A stretch of 64,000 nucleotides of DNA from Acidaminobacter sp. (GCF_030247605.1 NZ_JAOTSB010000008.1:35534-99533); one strand, 5' to 3'; shown: positions 48,006-56,194, counted from the stretch's first letter. A program made the numbers and translations. Notes: generated by a model from the letters alone, not told the origin.

Positions 48006-48267
48006 GAACTGGAAAATGGCGTGCCATTTTCCTTCCTTTTTCATTTCTTTGGTTGAAATCTTGCAATTCACACAAAATCAAAATTCATTTTATAAAACTT
48101 TGTGAGGAGACGCATTGTGTATAAATGATCATTTGTATATAAATATACAATATGGCACATTGTATACAATCTGCTAAAAAACGAACAAATATTGTTTTTA
48201 TATGTGTAATTGTTTGTTTATTTGACAATAAATCTCTGAAAAAAGTCAATTGTTAATGAAAAAGCAC
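48006..48267. promoter_or_regulatory. AT-rich region with TTGTATACAA-type operator sites
   Basis: No gene. Contains ATTGTATACAAT, a perfect 12-base palindrome near 48163-48174, and related TTTGTATATAAATATACAA near 48132-48150. The spacing suggests a regulator upstream of the amtB promoter. Confidence 0.45.
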
Positions 48268-48296
48268 TTGACAACGGAAGTGAACGACTCTAAAAT
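48268..48296 (+). promoter_or_regulatory. Promoter of amtB-glnK
   Basis: TTGACA, 17-base spacer, TAAAAT, giving a ~300-base leader before amtB. Confidence 0.8.
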
Positions 48297-48373
48297 CATA
48301 TACTATATTAACAAAGCGCGCTCATAATTATGCATTGATGCAAAAACAAGTCTAAGGTGGTGATTGTCTGTAA

Positions 48374-48481
48374 ATGAATACAAAGGAATCGGAAATTTCA
48401 TTTATCAGCTATTTTACGTTACGTCCTATTTGCAAGCTAAACTTGCAGACTTCACCGAATCATACTGGAAGTCAGCGCTAA
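48374..48481 (+). CDS. Candidate leader peptide in the amtB 5' UTR
   Basis: 35-codon frame, MNTKESEISFISYF at its start, with AAGGTGGTGA about ten bases upstream and a TAA stop 118 bases before amtB. It encloses a TGCAAG/CTTGCA hairpin (48430-48446). No family recognised. Coding is uncertain; it could be a regulatory upstream ORF or chance. Confidence 0.3.
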   Translation: MNTKESEISFISYFTLRPICKLNLQTSPNHTGSQR

Positions 48482-48599
48482 AATTCGGAATGAACTTCAA
48501 ACCGCAAACCATAAAGCGATCAGGTTTGTGAGTGTCAACCATCGGCGTGCTTTGGCTCTTGAAATGGGCATGCCAAACAGAAGAGGAGGGAACTGTCAA

Positions 48600-49811
48600 A
48601 TGGATACCATGATCCTGAATACCATGTGGGTTTTAATCGCCAGTGTTTTTGTTTTCCTGATGCACGCAGGCTTCGCTATGGTCGAGGTCGGATTTACGCA
48701 ATCGAAAAACGCCGTCAACATCATCATGAAAAACTTCGTAACGGTGTCCATAGGCGTTCTCGGATATTATGTCGTGGGGTACGCCTTGATGTATGGGACG
48801 GATGTCAGCGGCCTGATCGGCAGCGATCAGTTTGTGCTGATGGGCTCGCCGGAGTCGGTCGCCGGGATTTCCTTTGACGTCTTTTTCTTCTTTCAGGCGA
48901 TCTTCGCGGCGACCTGCGCGACCATCGTTTCAGGCGCCATGGCGGAACGCACGAAATTTTTCTCTTACGTGGCCTTTTGCGTCGTCGCGACAACGGTCAT
49001 CTACCCTTTGATAGGCCACTGGATCTGGGGTGGCGGATTTCTTTCCAGTGTGGTCGGATTCAGAGACTTCGCAGGCGGCACGGCAGTTCACGCGGTCGGC
49101 GGGTTCTGCGCGCTGATTGGCGCCATTATGGTTGGACCGAGAAACGGTAAATATAAAAACGGGGTACCGCGTGCGATCCCGGGACACAACATTCCGCTAG
49201 GCGCGCTGGGCGTCCTGATCCTCTGGTTTGGATGGTTCGGCTTTAATCCGGGCAGCACGCTGGACATCACGTCACCAGCGACTGCGCACGCCGCAGTGAC
49301 GACCCTGATCAGCGGCGCGGCAGCCACCATTGCGGCCATGATTTTGAGCAATGTCAAATATGGCAAGCCTGACGCAGGCCTGACCCTCAATGGCGCTTTA
49401 GCGGGACTGGTCGGGATCACTGCGGGCGCCAACCAGATTTCGTTTGCCGGCGCAATCCTAGTAGGCGCGGTCAGCGGCGTGCTGATGCTGCTTGCAGTTG
49501 AATACATTGACACGAAGCTGCGCATAGATGATCCGGTGGGCGCGATTTCAGTCCACGGCGTCTGCGGCGTCTTTGGAACGCTGGCAGTGGGCGTGTTGTC
49601 CATGGACGGCGGCCTCCTCTATGGCGGCGGGATGACGCTGCTGACCGCTCAGATCATTGGTGTTGGGATCAGCGCGACGGTGGCCATGGGGCTGGCCTTC
49701 CTGACTTTTGTGGGGATTAAGGCGACCATCGGCCTCCGGGTTGAGGAAAGCGAGGAACTGCACGGTCTGGATGGGATCGAGCACGGCATAGCGGCATATA
49801 TGGATCTTTAG
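48600..49811 (+). CDS. amtB: Ammonium transporter
   Basis: 403-residue Amt/MEP/Rh channel with eleven membrane helices. Motifs: MHAGFAMVEVGFTQSKNAVNI, GGGFLSSVVGFRDFAGGTAVHAVGGF (split here as WGGGFLSSVV and DFAGGTAVHAVGG, with the pore His), FGWFGFNPGS and ISVHGVCGVFGTLAVG (second pore His). ATG 48600 chosen with AGAGGAGGG nine bases upstream; the frame extends left by 24 codons of non-Amt sequence. Followed by glnK after 15 bases. Confidence 0.95.
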   Translation: MDTMILNTMWVLIASVFVFLMHAGFAMVEVGFTQSKNAVNIIMKNFVTVSIGVLGYYVVGYALMYGTDVSGLIGSDQFVLMGSPESVAGISFDVFFFFQAIFAATCATIVSGAMAERTKFFSYVAFCVVATTVIYPLIGHWIWGGGFLSSVVGFRDFAGGTAVHAVGGFCALIGAIMVGPRNGKYKNGVPRAIPGHNIPLGALGVLILWFGWFGFNPGSTLDITSPATAHAAVTTLISGAAATIAAMILSNVKYGKPDAGLTLNGALAGLVGITAGANQISFAGAILVGAVSGVLMLLAVEYIDTKLRIDDPVGAISVHGVCGVFGTLAVGVLSMDGGLLYGGGMTLLTAQIIGVGISATVAMGLAFLTFVGIKATIGLRVEESEELHGLDGIEHGIAAYMDL

Positions 49812-49826
49812 AGGGAGGCGCGGACA

Positions 49827-50189
49827 ATGGTTGAAAAGATGAGCAAAATTGAAATCATCATGAACCCTGACAAGTTTGAGGACCTGAAGGAAGCCATGAA
49901 CGGGATTGGCGTGACGGGGATGACGGTGACGAACGCGCTGGGGTGCGGGCTCCAGAAGGGGCACAAGGAGTACTATCGGGGGGTTCAGGTGGAAATTAAT
50001 CTGAAACAGAAGCTGAAAGTGGAGATCGTCGTGTGCGAGGTGCCCGTGGAGACGGCGATTCAGACGGCTCTAAAGATTCTGCAGACAGGGAATATTGGAG
50101 ACGGCAAGATTTTTGTCTACGACGTGGTGGACGCGGTGCGCATCCGGACGGCGGAGCGGGGACCGGCGGCGGTTAAGGATCCAAAGTGA
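49827..50189 (+). CDS. glnK: PII signal protein GlnK-like
   Basis: 120-residue PII regulator, expected to bind 2-oxoglutarate and ATP/ADP and block AmtB. Conserved: GVTGMTVTNALGCGLQKGH, YYRG, KVEIVVCEVPVETAI, GNIGDGKIFVYDV. Tyr51 of E. coli GlnB (the uridylylated residue) is replaced by Val55, and the T-loop has VEINLKQK in place of the usual FLPK; the C-terminal end is also variant. So it is unlikely to be uridylylated and may act only through effector binding. Coupled to amtB. Confidence 0.92.
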   Translation: MVEKMSKIEIIMNPDKFEDLKEAMNGIGVTGMTVTNALGCGLQKGHKEYYRGVQVEINLKQKLKVEIVVCEVPVETAIQTALKILQTGNIGDGKIFVYDVVDAVRIRTAERGPAAVKDPK

Positions 50190-50207
50190 TCAAGGGCAAG
50201 GCGCTCA

Positions 50208-50260
50208 GCCGATGGTCGCAGCCACTCCACGCGAGATTGTGAGTGACAATGACCATCGGC
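50208..50260. repeat. Inverted pair of the ACCATCGGC motif
   Basis: GCCGATGGTC at 50208-50217 and GACCATCGGC at 50251-50260 form a possible 10-bp stem with a 33-base loop after glnK. No T tract follows on the plus strand, so it is not a classical terminator. Confidence 0.7.
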
Positions 50261-50318
50261 AAAAAGCTTTTAGAACTGGTGACACAATATACAGATACTT
50301 CCATGTTTCAACGCCTTA

Positions 50319-50362
50319 ACGAATCCTTCCAAAAAATCAATTTGAATTTTGGAACGATTCGT
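50319..50362. promoter_or_regulatory. Long inverted repeat upstream of DAHP synthase
   Basis: Arms ACGAATCCTTCCAAAA and TTTTGGAACGATTCGT pair over 15 of 16 positions with a 12-base loop and no T tract, 64 bases before the gene start. Operator or RNA attenuator-like; regulator unknown. Confidence 0.5.
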
Positions 50363-50425
50363 AATATAGTGTTCTGAATACATAGAATTTTATGTGAACG
50401 CAGTGGACTTAAAGGGGTGTTTAAT

Positions 50426-51454
50426 ATGGGAATGAAATTTATCAAACGGTTGCCAAGTAAAGAGGAAGTCCTCGCGGAACAGCCTCTATCACTTATTTCA
50501 AAGAAGAAGAGGGACCAGCGCGTCGACGAAATCAAGGCGGTGCTGGAGGGGAAGGATGATCGCTTTCTGCTCATCATTGGGCCGTGCTCGGCGGATAACG
50601 AGGAATCGGTCTGCGACTATGTCGAGAAGCTCGCGCTGGTGCAGGAGAAGGTCAAGGACAAGCTGATCCTGATCCCACGGATTTACACCAATAAGCCGCG
50701 GACGACGGGGGCCGGATATAAGGGTATGGCCCATCAGCCGGACCCGAACAAGGAGCCGGATATCCGCCAGGGGATCCGTGCGATTCGCCAGATTCATCTG
50801 CGTGTCCTGATGGACTATGGCCTTCCGGGTGCCGATGAGATGCTTTACCCCGACAACTACTCCTATTTGGCGGATGTGTTCGCCTACAATGCAGTAGGCG
50901 CGCGGTCTGTTGAGAATCAGCAGCACCGGCTGACCTCCAGTGGGGTAGATGTGCCGATAGGCATGAAAAACCCAACCAGCGGCGACTTTTCTGTCATGCT
51001 GAACGCCATCAACGCGGCGCAGCAGGGCCACAGGTTTATTTACAGGGGCTATGAAGTGGAGTCGGACGGGAATCCCCATGCCCACGCGATTCTTCGAGGC
51101 GCTGTGGACGTTCATGGACGGAATTTGCCAAACTATCATTACGAGGATCTGATTCACTTCATTCATATGTATGACAAGTCGGGCTTCCAGAATCCTGCCA
51201 TTGTGATTGACACGAATCACTCGAATTCCATGAAGAAGCATTACGAGCAGCCGCGGATCGCTAAAGAGATCCTGTTCAGCCGAAAATATGACCCGAGCAT
51301 TCGAAGCATGGTCAAAGGTATGATGATCGAAAGCTATCTGGTGGGCGGGACTCAGAAGATTGGCGAGAACATTTATGGAAAGTCCATTACCGATCCTTGC
51401 CTGGGCTGGGAGGAATCCGAGCAGCTGATGTACTATATTGCGGATAATGTATAG
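50426..51454 (+). CDS. 3-Deoxy-7-phosphoheptulonate synthase (DAHP synthase, AroF/G/H type)
   Basis: 342-residue class I DAHP synthase condensing PEP and erythrose-4-phosphate at the head of aromatic synthesis. Motifs: IIGPCSADN, RIYTNKPRTTGAGYKG, the PEP-site GMKNPTSGDFSVML, DTNHSNSMKKH, KGMMIESYLVGG and SITDPCLGWE. Start ATG 50426 with AAAGGGG eight bases upstream; ATG 50432 also possible. Stands alone, with an inverted repeat ahead. Which aromatic acid inhibits it cannot be told. Confidence 0.93.
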   Translation: MGMKFIKRLPSKEEVLAEQPLSLISKKKRDQRVDEIKAVLEGKDDRFLLIIGPCSADNEESVCDYVEKLALVQEKVKDKLILIPRIYTNKPRTTGAGYKGMAHQPDPNKEPDIRQGIRAIRQIHLRVLMDYGLPGADEMLYPDNYSYLADVFAYNAVGARSVENQQHRLTSSGVDVPIGMKNPTSGDFSVMLNAINAAQQGHRFIYRGYEVESDGNPHAHAILRGAVDVHGRNLPNYHYEDLIHFIHMYDKSGFQNPAIVIDTNHSNSMKKHYEQPRIAKEILFSRKYDPSIRSMVKGMMIESYLVGGTQKIGENIYGKSITDPCLGWEESEQLMYYIADNV

Positions 51455-51489
51455 GAAATTTAATTAGAACGTATGATTAGAAAATGGTG

Positions 51490-51533
51490 AAACCGGCGGC
51501 GCCCAGAAGGATTGGGCGCTGCCGGTTTTTTAA
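51490..51533 (+). terminator. Terminator of the DAHP synthase gene
   Basis: AACCGGCGGCGCCC/GGGCGCTGCCGGTT stem (one G-T pair) and TTTTTT. Confidence 0.9.
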
Positions 51534-51599
51534 TTGGAAGAGTTGAAGGAAAAATGAATAATGAACACTGATCCTTGGTGATTATTACTGATATGTTAC

Positions 51600-51660
51600 C
51601 GTCCGCGACGAGTTGAAACTTGTCCGCGTCCCCAGATCAAAAGTTGTCCGCGCGGCCTGT
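51600..51660. repeat. Cluster of GTCCGCG repeats
   Basis: GTCCGCG at 51601, 51622 and 51646 (21- and 24-base spacing), with GTTGAAACTT/CAAAAGTT between. Related GTCCGCGTCACC copies are at about 38288, 55733 and 56343 (inverted). Confidence 0.6.
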
Positions 51661-51720
51661 GGCCTATTGTCCCCAACCCACCCTGTGGAACATCCGTCAT
51701 CGAGGTACAAATCACGTGAA

Positions 51721-51749
51721 TTGACCTCAAAGTTTTGTTAAACTATATA
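51721..51749 (+). promoter_or_regulatory. Promoter of the AOR gene
   Basis: TTGACC, 17-base spacer, TATATA; start codon 30 bases downstream. Confidence 0.65.
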
Positions 51750-51778
51750 TAAGAAAACATAAATCTCAGGAGGGCGTT

Positions 51779-53503
51779 ATGGACAACATACTCAGAATCA
51801 ATACCAGAACGAGAACGATCCAGTACGAGACTACACCTGAGTCCTATCTAAAAACCGGCGGCAGGGGCCTGATCGCGAAGATCCTGCTGGATGAAGTCGA
51901 TCCAGCCTGTGAGCCCCTGGGGCGTCACAACAAGCTGATTTTCGCCATGGGCCTGCTGACAGGCACCAATGTGTCCAGTGCCAGCCGCGTCTGCATAGGC
52001 GCCAAAAGTCCGTTGACTCAGGGTATTAAGGAAAGCAATTCCGGCGGCACCACAGCTATGCGGCTTGCTCAGATGGGCTTAAAAGCCATGATTCTGGAGG
52101 AACAGCCGGAGGACGACCACTGGCACTATGTCAAAATCAGCAAAGGGGCGTGTTCTCTAGAACCTGCAGAGGCATATCTTGGCATGGGCACAGGGGAATT
52201 CTGCGACGCTATACATAAGCTTTACCCGGGCGCGGCTGTCAGCTGCATTGGTCCCGTCGGAGAAATGCTCTACAGCTCAGCGGGGATCGCAACGACAGAT
52301 GCAGATCATAAGCCGGGCCGTTTCAGCGGACGCGGCGGTCTTGGCGCTGTCATGGGCTCCAAGAAAATCAAAGGGATTGTCGTTCTGGGAAAGGACACCA
52401 TGCCTCTGGCGGACAAAGAGGGCTTTATGGCCGCCTTAAAGACTTACACCTCTGTGGTGAAGGATGCGCCATCCACACTCAACTACAGAACCTTGGGCAC
52501 AGCTTCTATGGTGCGCATCATGAATGGTCATGGCGGCCTTCCTACCCACAATTTCAGTCTTGGCCGGTTTGATGGCATGGACCAGATCTGCGGTGAAACT
52601 ATCTTTGATGTGATTACTGAAAGGGGCGGAGACGGCCGAACCTCCCACGCCTGCATGCCGGGCTGTGTGATTCAGTGCTCCAATATATACCCTGACATAG
52701 AGGGTAAAGCAATCGTTTCCCCTCTGGAGTATGAAAACTTGGGGCTCCTGGGCTCCAACCTGGGCATCTCTGACCTGGATACCGTCGCAAGGCTCAATGC
52801 TCTGTGCAACGACATGGGCATTGATACCATCGAAACCGGCGCTGCCATAGGTGTGGCCATGGAAGCGGGGGTTGCCGCTTTCGGTGACTCAGAGGCAGCC
52901 TTGGGCTTCATGGAAGATATCCGAAGAGGCACCGTTCTGGGCCGCGTACTGGGCAATGGCGCTGTGGTTACGGGTAAAGTCTTTGGGATCCGCAACGTAC
53001 CGGCGGTCAACGGACAGGCTATGCCTGCCTACGATCCGCGGGCCATCAAAGGCATGGGCGTGACGTACGCCACTTCACCCATGGGCGCGGATCACACCTA
53101 TGGTGCAACCGCCCGGGCTCAGATTGAACAGGCCTCAAGCGTTGGCCAAGCCGAGCTTTCCTTCAGCACCCAGAAAAACATGGCTGTTTACGATACCCTG
53201 GGTTTTTGCATCTTCTGCAGCGGCGCCGTTGGAAACCAGCATCAGCTTATAGCGGATCTGATCAACGCAAGGTATGGCTGGTCTGTGGATGTCCCGTGGC
53301 TGAAGTCGATTGGGGAAGAAACCCTTAAGAATGAGCACCTCTTCAACCAAAAGGCCGGCTTTACCAAGGCCCATTACAAAATGCCGGAGTGCTTTACCGA
53401 GCGCGTGCTGCCTGGGGTCAACACCGTCTTTGACGTGGGGCAGGAGGAACTGGAGCAGGTCGTGGAAGCGCATTTAGAAGGTCGAAGGACTCTAAAGCCA
53501 TGA
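51779..53503 (+). CDS. Aldehyde ferredoxin oxidoreductase family protein
   Basis: 574-residue tungsto- or molybdopterin enzyme likely to interconvert aldehydes and carboxylic acids with ferredoxin. Residues 1-205 hold the AOR N-domain (TGGRGLIAKILL; SNSGGTTAMRLAQMG; GRGGLGAVMGSKKIKGI). [4Fe-4S] cysteines are C292, C296 and C300 in CMPGCVIQC, plus C477 or C480 in LGFCIFC. PLEYENLGLLGSNLGI is typical. AGGAGGGC precedes the ATG. The stop overlaps the MoaD-like gene by four bases, which suggests dedicated pterin sulfur supply. In amino-acid fermenters such enzymes handle aldehydes from keto acids. Confidence 0.9.
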   Translation: MDNILRINTRTRTIQYETTPESYLKTGGRGLIAKILLDEVDPACEPLGRHNKLIFAMGLLTGTNVSSASRVCIGAKSPLTQGIKESNSGGTTAMRLAQMGLKAMILEEQPEDDHWHYVKISKGACSLEPAEAYLGMGTGEFCDAIHKLYPGAAVSCIGPVGEMLYSSAGIATTDADHKPGRFSGRGGLGAVMGSKKIKGIVVLGKDTMPLADKEGFMAALKTYTSVVKDAPSTLNYRTLGTASMVRIMNGHGGLPTHNFSLGRFDGMDQICGETIFDVITERGGDGRTSHACMPGCVIQCSNIYPDIEGKAIVSPLEYENLGLLGSNLGISDLDTVARLNALCNDMGIDTIETGAAIGVAMEAGVAAFGDSEAALGFMEDIRRGTVLGRVLGNGAVVTGKVFGIRNVPAVNGQAMPAYDPRAIKGMGVTYATSPMGADHTYGATARAQIEQASSVGQAELSFSTQKNMAVYDTLGFCIFCSGAVGNQHQLIADLINARYGWSVDVPWLKSIGEETLKNEHLFNQKAGFTKAHYKMPECFTERVLPGVNTVFDVGQEELEQVVEAHLEGRRTLKP

Positions 53504-53724
53504 TAGTCGTCAAAGTCCCAGGCGGCATAAAAAAAGAGGTCAGTGTCGCAGAGACGTTGACGCTGGAATGGAAACCAATGACGATCCTGCAGTGGTTGGG
53601 GCAACTGGGAATTGAAGAAAAACAGGTCGGCGCAGTGCTCGTTAACGGCAAACCAAAGAAAATGTCTCATACCCTTGAGGACGGAGATGAGGTGCAGATC
53701 CTGCCCGTCCTGAGCGGCGGATAG
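53500..53724 (+). CDS. MoaD/ThiS-like sulfur carrier
   Basis: 74-residue ubiquitin-fold protein ending in Gly-Gly (VLSGG), the residue pair that is thiocarboxylated for sulfur transfer to molybdopterin. Conserved VLVNGKPKKMSHTLEDGDEV. Overlaps the AOR gene (ATGA), a common arrangement, so it probably serves this tungsten/molybdenum enzyme. Confidence 0.88.
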   Translation: MIVVKVPGGIKKEVSVAETLTLEWKPMTILQWLGQLGIEEKQVGAVLVNGKPKKMSHTLEDGDEVQILPVLSGG

Positions 53725-53808
53725 GGTGGAAGTGCAGCGACGTCATGAGGAAGGGGGTGTCAGCGGCGTATGCCAGTTGACACCTTCTTATGGTTATAGG
53801 TGAAAGAA

Positions 53809-53837
53809 AAATGACCATCGGCTGCCGATGGTCATTT
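53809..53837 (-). terminator. Terminator built from fused inverted ACCATCGGC motifs
   Basis: Perfect 14-bp palindrome AAATGACCATCGGC-T-GCCGATGGTCATTT between convergent genes; on the minus strand TTTTTCTTTC follows, so it can end the MFS gene. Confidence 0.8.
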
Positions 53838-53858
53838 CTATATACAACTAAATTTTCG

Positions 53859-55157
53859 TCACGCCGTCTTCAACAGCCTCTTGAAAAACACCGACTGTAG
53901 CCATACGAGACTGAGCCCGCAGAGTCCGGTCAATACCAGAAAGCCAACCCAGGCAAAGGCATAGCTGCCGGTTTGGTCATAAATCAGATTTGTGACGAGG
54001 GGCCCCGTTGTCGCGCCGGTCATCATGGTGATATTGACCAGGCCATAGACGTTGCCAAAGTCCTTGCTCCCAAAGAAGCTGCCCGTCAGGTAGGCGTTGC
54101 CGACTGTGGACATGGAGGCGGCCATGCCTACCAGGACTGAGGCGCCTACAGCGACGACGACTGCGGAAGCGTTCAGATACCCCACCATGGTCACCATCAG
54201 AGCGGAGATGCCTATCAGAATGCCGCGTCTTGCACCAAATCGGTCAAAAAAAGCGCCTAAGCTAAGCTTTCCAACCAGCATGCCAAGGGCCTGGACGGAA
54301 AACATCAGGGCAGAGAATTCTGCAGAGTAGCCCAGCTCCAGCATATAGGCAGCTATAGTCAGCTGTGAGCCGCCAATCACGACACAGAGGAAAAACATGG
54401 TGATAAAAAACATCCAGAAGGCAGGCATGACTTTGAGCTCAGAAAGCATAAAACCTGCTGGTGCTTCAGTCGCAATAGATCCGGCGGCCTCGACAGTTTT
54501 TACTGTGGCAGCTGCATCAGAAGGTCGCTTAACCAGGGGACTCAATCCCTTTTCTTCAGGACTTCGAACGGCAAACCGCCAGGTGAGCGGTAAACATACC
54601 ATCAAAATGAGTCCGCCGCTTACCCAATACCCTGCCTGCCAGCCCCAGCCAGAAATGACGCCTGAGATCATGGGTGATAGCAGGGCGGTGCCAATTCCGC
54701 TTCCGGCGGCGACAAGCCCAAGGGCAAAGCCACGCCTGTCGATAAACCAGTGGTTGACCAGGAGTGAGCCCGCCAGGTTTGAGCTTCCAACGAAACCAGG
54801 TCCCAAAAGAATAGCAATCAGGTAAAATTGCCAAGTGGCCCTTGCGAAAGAAAATGAAGCGAAAGCCAGTCCGGCAAGGAGTATGAAGAGCGTCAAGCTG
54901 CGCTTCAGATGCCGGCTGCGGCTTAGTATTCTGCCCACCCAGGCGGAGGAGGCGGCTGCGGAAAGGCCCACCAGCGTAAACGTCAGGGTGAATTCACCTC
55001 GTTCAAAGCCCAGCGCTTCAGTGACGGGAAGCACAAAGAGGCTATGACAGCTCATGATGATCGAAAAGCTGACTGCCATGAGCATGAAACCGAAGAAGAC
55101 GATCCACCATCCAAAAAAGAGGGGTGGCTTTTTTTGTGTTTTACCAGGATGATTCAT
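53859..55157 (-). CDS. MFS transporter, oxalate/formate antiporter or monocarboxylate type
   Basis: 432 residues, 12 membrane helices in two halves with a central polar loop (~200-230). N-terminal FGWWIVFFGFMLMAVSF and SRHLKRSLTLF, and second-half LGAFFDRFGARRGILIGISA, match OFA/MCT-type carriers. The substrate is probably an organic acid. AAGGGGGGC precedes the ATG. The neighbouring PanE-like gene is on the same strand, upstream, 98 bases apart. Confidence 0.82.
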   Translation of the reverse strand: MNHPGKTQKKPPLFFGWWIVFFGFMLMAVSFSIIMSCHSLFVLPVTEALGFERGEFTLTFTLVGLSAAASSAWVGRILSRSRHLKRSLTLFILLAGLAFASFSFARATWQFYLIAILLGPGFVGSSNLAGSLLVNHWFIDRRGFALGLVAAGSGIGTALLSPMISGVISGWGWQAGYWVSGGLILMVCLPLTWRFAVRSPEEKGLSPLVKRPSDAAATVKTVEAAGSIATEAPAGFMLSELKVMPAFWMFFITMFFLCVVIGGSQLTIAAYMLELGYSAEFSALMFSVQALGMLVGKLSLGAFFDRFGARRGILIGISALMVTMVGYLNASAVVVAVGASVLVGMAASMSTVGNAYLTGSFFGSKDFGNVYGLVNITMMTGATTGPLVTNLIYDQTGSYAFAWVGFLVLTGLCGLSLVWLQSVFFKRLLKTA

Positions 55158-55255
55158 TGAGGTAAGCCCCCCTTAAAAATAATCGACTTTGAGAATGACA
55201 CGTGTCTTTGCATCCCGGTGGGGTGTGAAGTACCGGGACCATCGGCTCAAATTTA

Positions 55256-56194
55256 TTATTTTTGGCCTGACAGCGCATCCGCCGTCTTGATGGCACGGTA
55301 CATGACCTCATTTACCGGCGTGGGGACCCCGTACTGACGTCCGAGGGCCATGATTGTTCCGGACAGCATCTCGACCTCGGTCTTGCGGCCGCTCTCCAAA
55401 TCGTTAAGCATGGAGGGTCGGCTCTCAGGCGGCATGGCCATCAGGACTTTGTCCCAGTTTTCAAGGTCCGTTTCGGTGAGACCAATGCCGTTTTTCTCCG
55501 TAATCCGGATCAGCTCCCACATGGCCGAGCGCATGAGGGCGTGGGCCTCAGGGATGCGCTGGAAGACACCGAAGCCGCCGCGCACGACGGCAGCCGCCTG
55601 GTTGATGCCCACGTTGACCATGAATTTGTACCACAGTTCCCTGAGCATTTTGACGGGGATAGTGTATGCAAGTCCCACCCGGTCGAAGAACGCCGCCACT
55701 GCTTTGACCTCGTCTCTTACTTCCGAATTGTCCGCGTCACCAAAGCTGACGGTGCCATACTGTGTGAAGCGGATCCGGTTTTGATCCCGGGCGCCGTCGA
55801 TGCTCATCACCAGGCCATAGAGTACACGCGACCTTCCGAAGGCTGCCGCCAGACGGTCCTCGCTGGTGATGCCGTTCATCAGCGACAGAATCAGCGTGTT
55901 CTTGCCGACAAAAGGCGTCATGTCCTCAATAGCCGAGTCCAGGCCGTAGTCCTTAACTGCGACCAAAATCAGGTCTGCAGGTTCCGGGTTTGCCTCGTCC
56001 GGATCCGCCAGAGTAAAGTCATAGCGATGACCATTGATCACCAATCCCTCCGCCGCATAACGTCGTTTCCGCTCGCCACGCGCCAGAATGCGAAGGCAGT
56101 TTGGGTCATAATCGGCAATTTTTTTGGCATAGGCCCCACCGATGGCACCCGTGCCGCAGATCAGTACATTGTTTATGGATTGCAAAGATTGCAA
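55256..56194 (-). CDS. 2-Dehydropantoate 2-reductase family (ApbA/PanE)
   Basis: 312-residue NADPH-dependent ketoacid reductase. N-terminal nucleotide fold VLICGTGAIGGAYAKKIADY; VAVKDYGLDSAIEDM; catalytic-region KFMVNVGINQAAAVVRGGFG (Lys, Asn); PSMLNDLESGRKTEVEML is the usual C-terminal motif. Start TTG at 56194, with GAGGAGGTGG upstream. No other pantothenate genes are near, so it may act on another ketoacid; the adjacent organic acid carrier fits that. Confidence 0.83.
   Translation of the reverse strand: MQSLQSINNVLICGTGAIGGAYAKKIADYDPNCLRILARGERKRRYAAEGLVINGHRYDFTLADPDEANPEPADLILVAVKDYGLDSAIEDMTPFVGKNTLILSLMNGITSEDRLAAAFGRSRVLYGLVMSIDGARDQNRIRFTQYGTVSFGDADNSEVRDEVKAVAAFFDRVGLAYTIPVKMLRELWYKFMVNVGINQAAAVVRGGFGVFQRIPEAHALMRSAMWELIRITEKNGIGLTETDLENWDKVLMAMPPESRPSMLNDLESGRKTEVEMLSGTIMALGRQYGVPTPVNEVMYRAIKTADALSGQK

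Larger units (their letters stand above)
3584..55246. repeat. Dispersed ACCATCGGC motif (21 exact copies)
   Basis: Exact 9-mer, start positions of the nine or ten bases: plus orientation 10481, 16301, 29319, 34931, 36416, 42653, 46260, 48538, 49725, 50252, 53814, 55238; minus orientation (GCCGATGGT) 3584, 10509, 13845, 24145, 28696, 31146, 43332, 50208, 53824. Most are preceded by G (GACCATCGGC), otherwise A or C. Found by eye, so a few copies may be missed. Confidence 0.85.
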
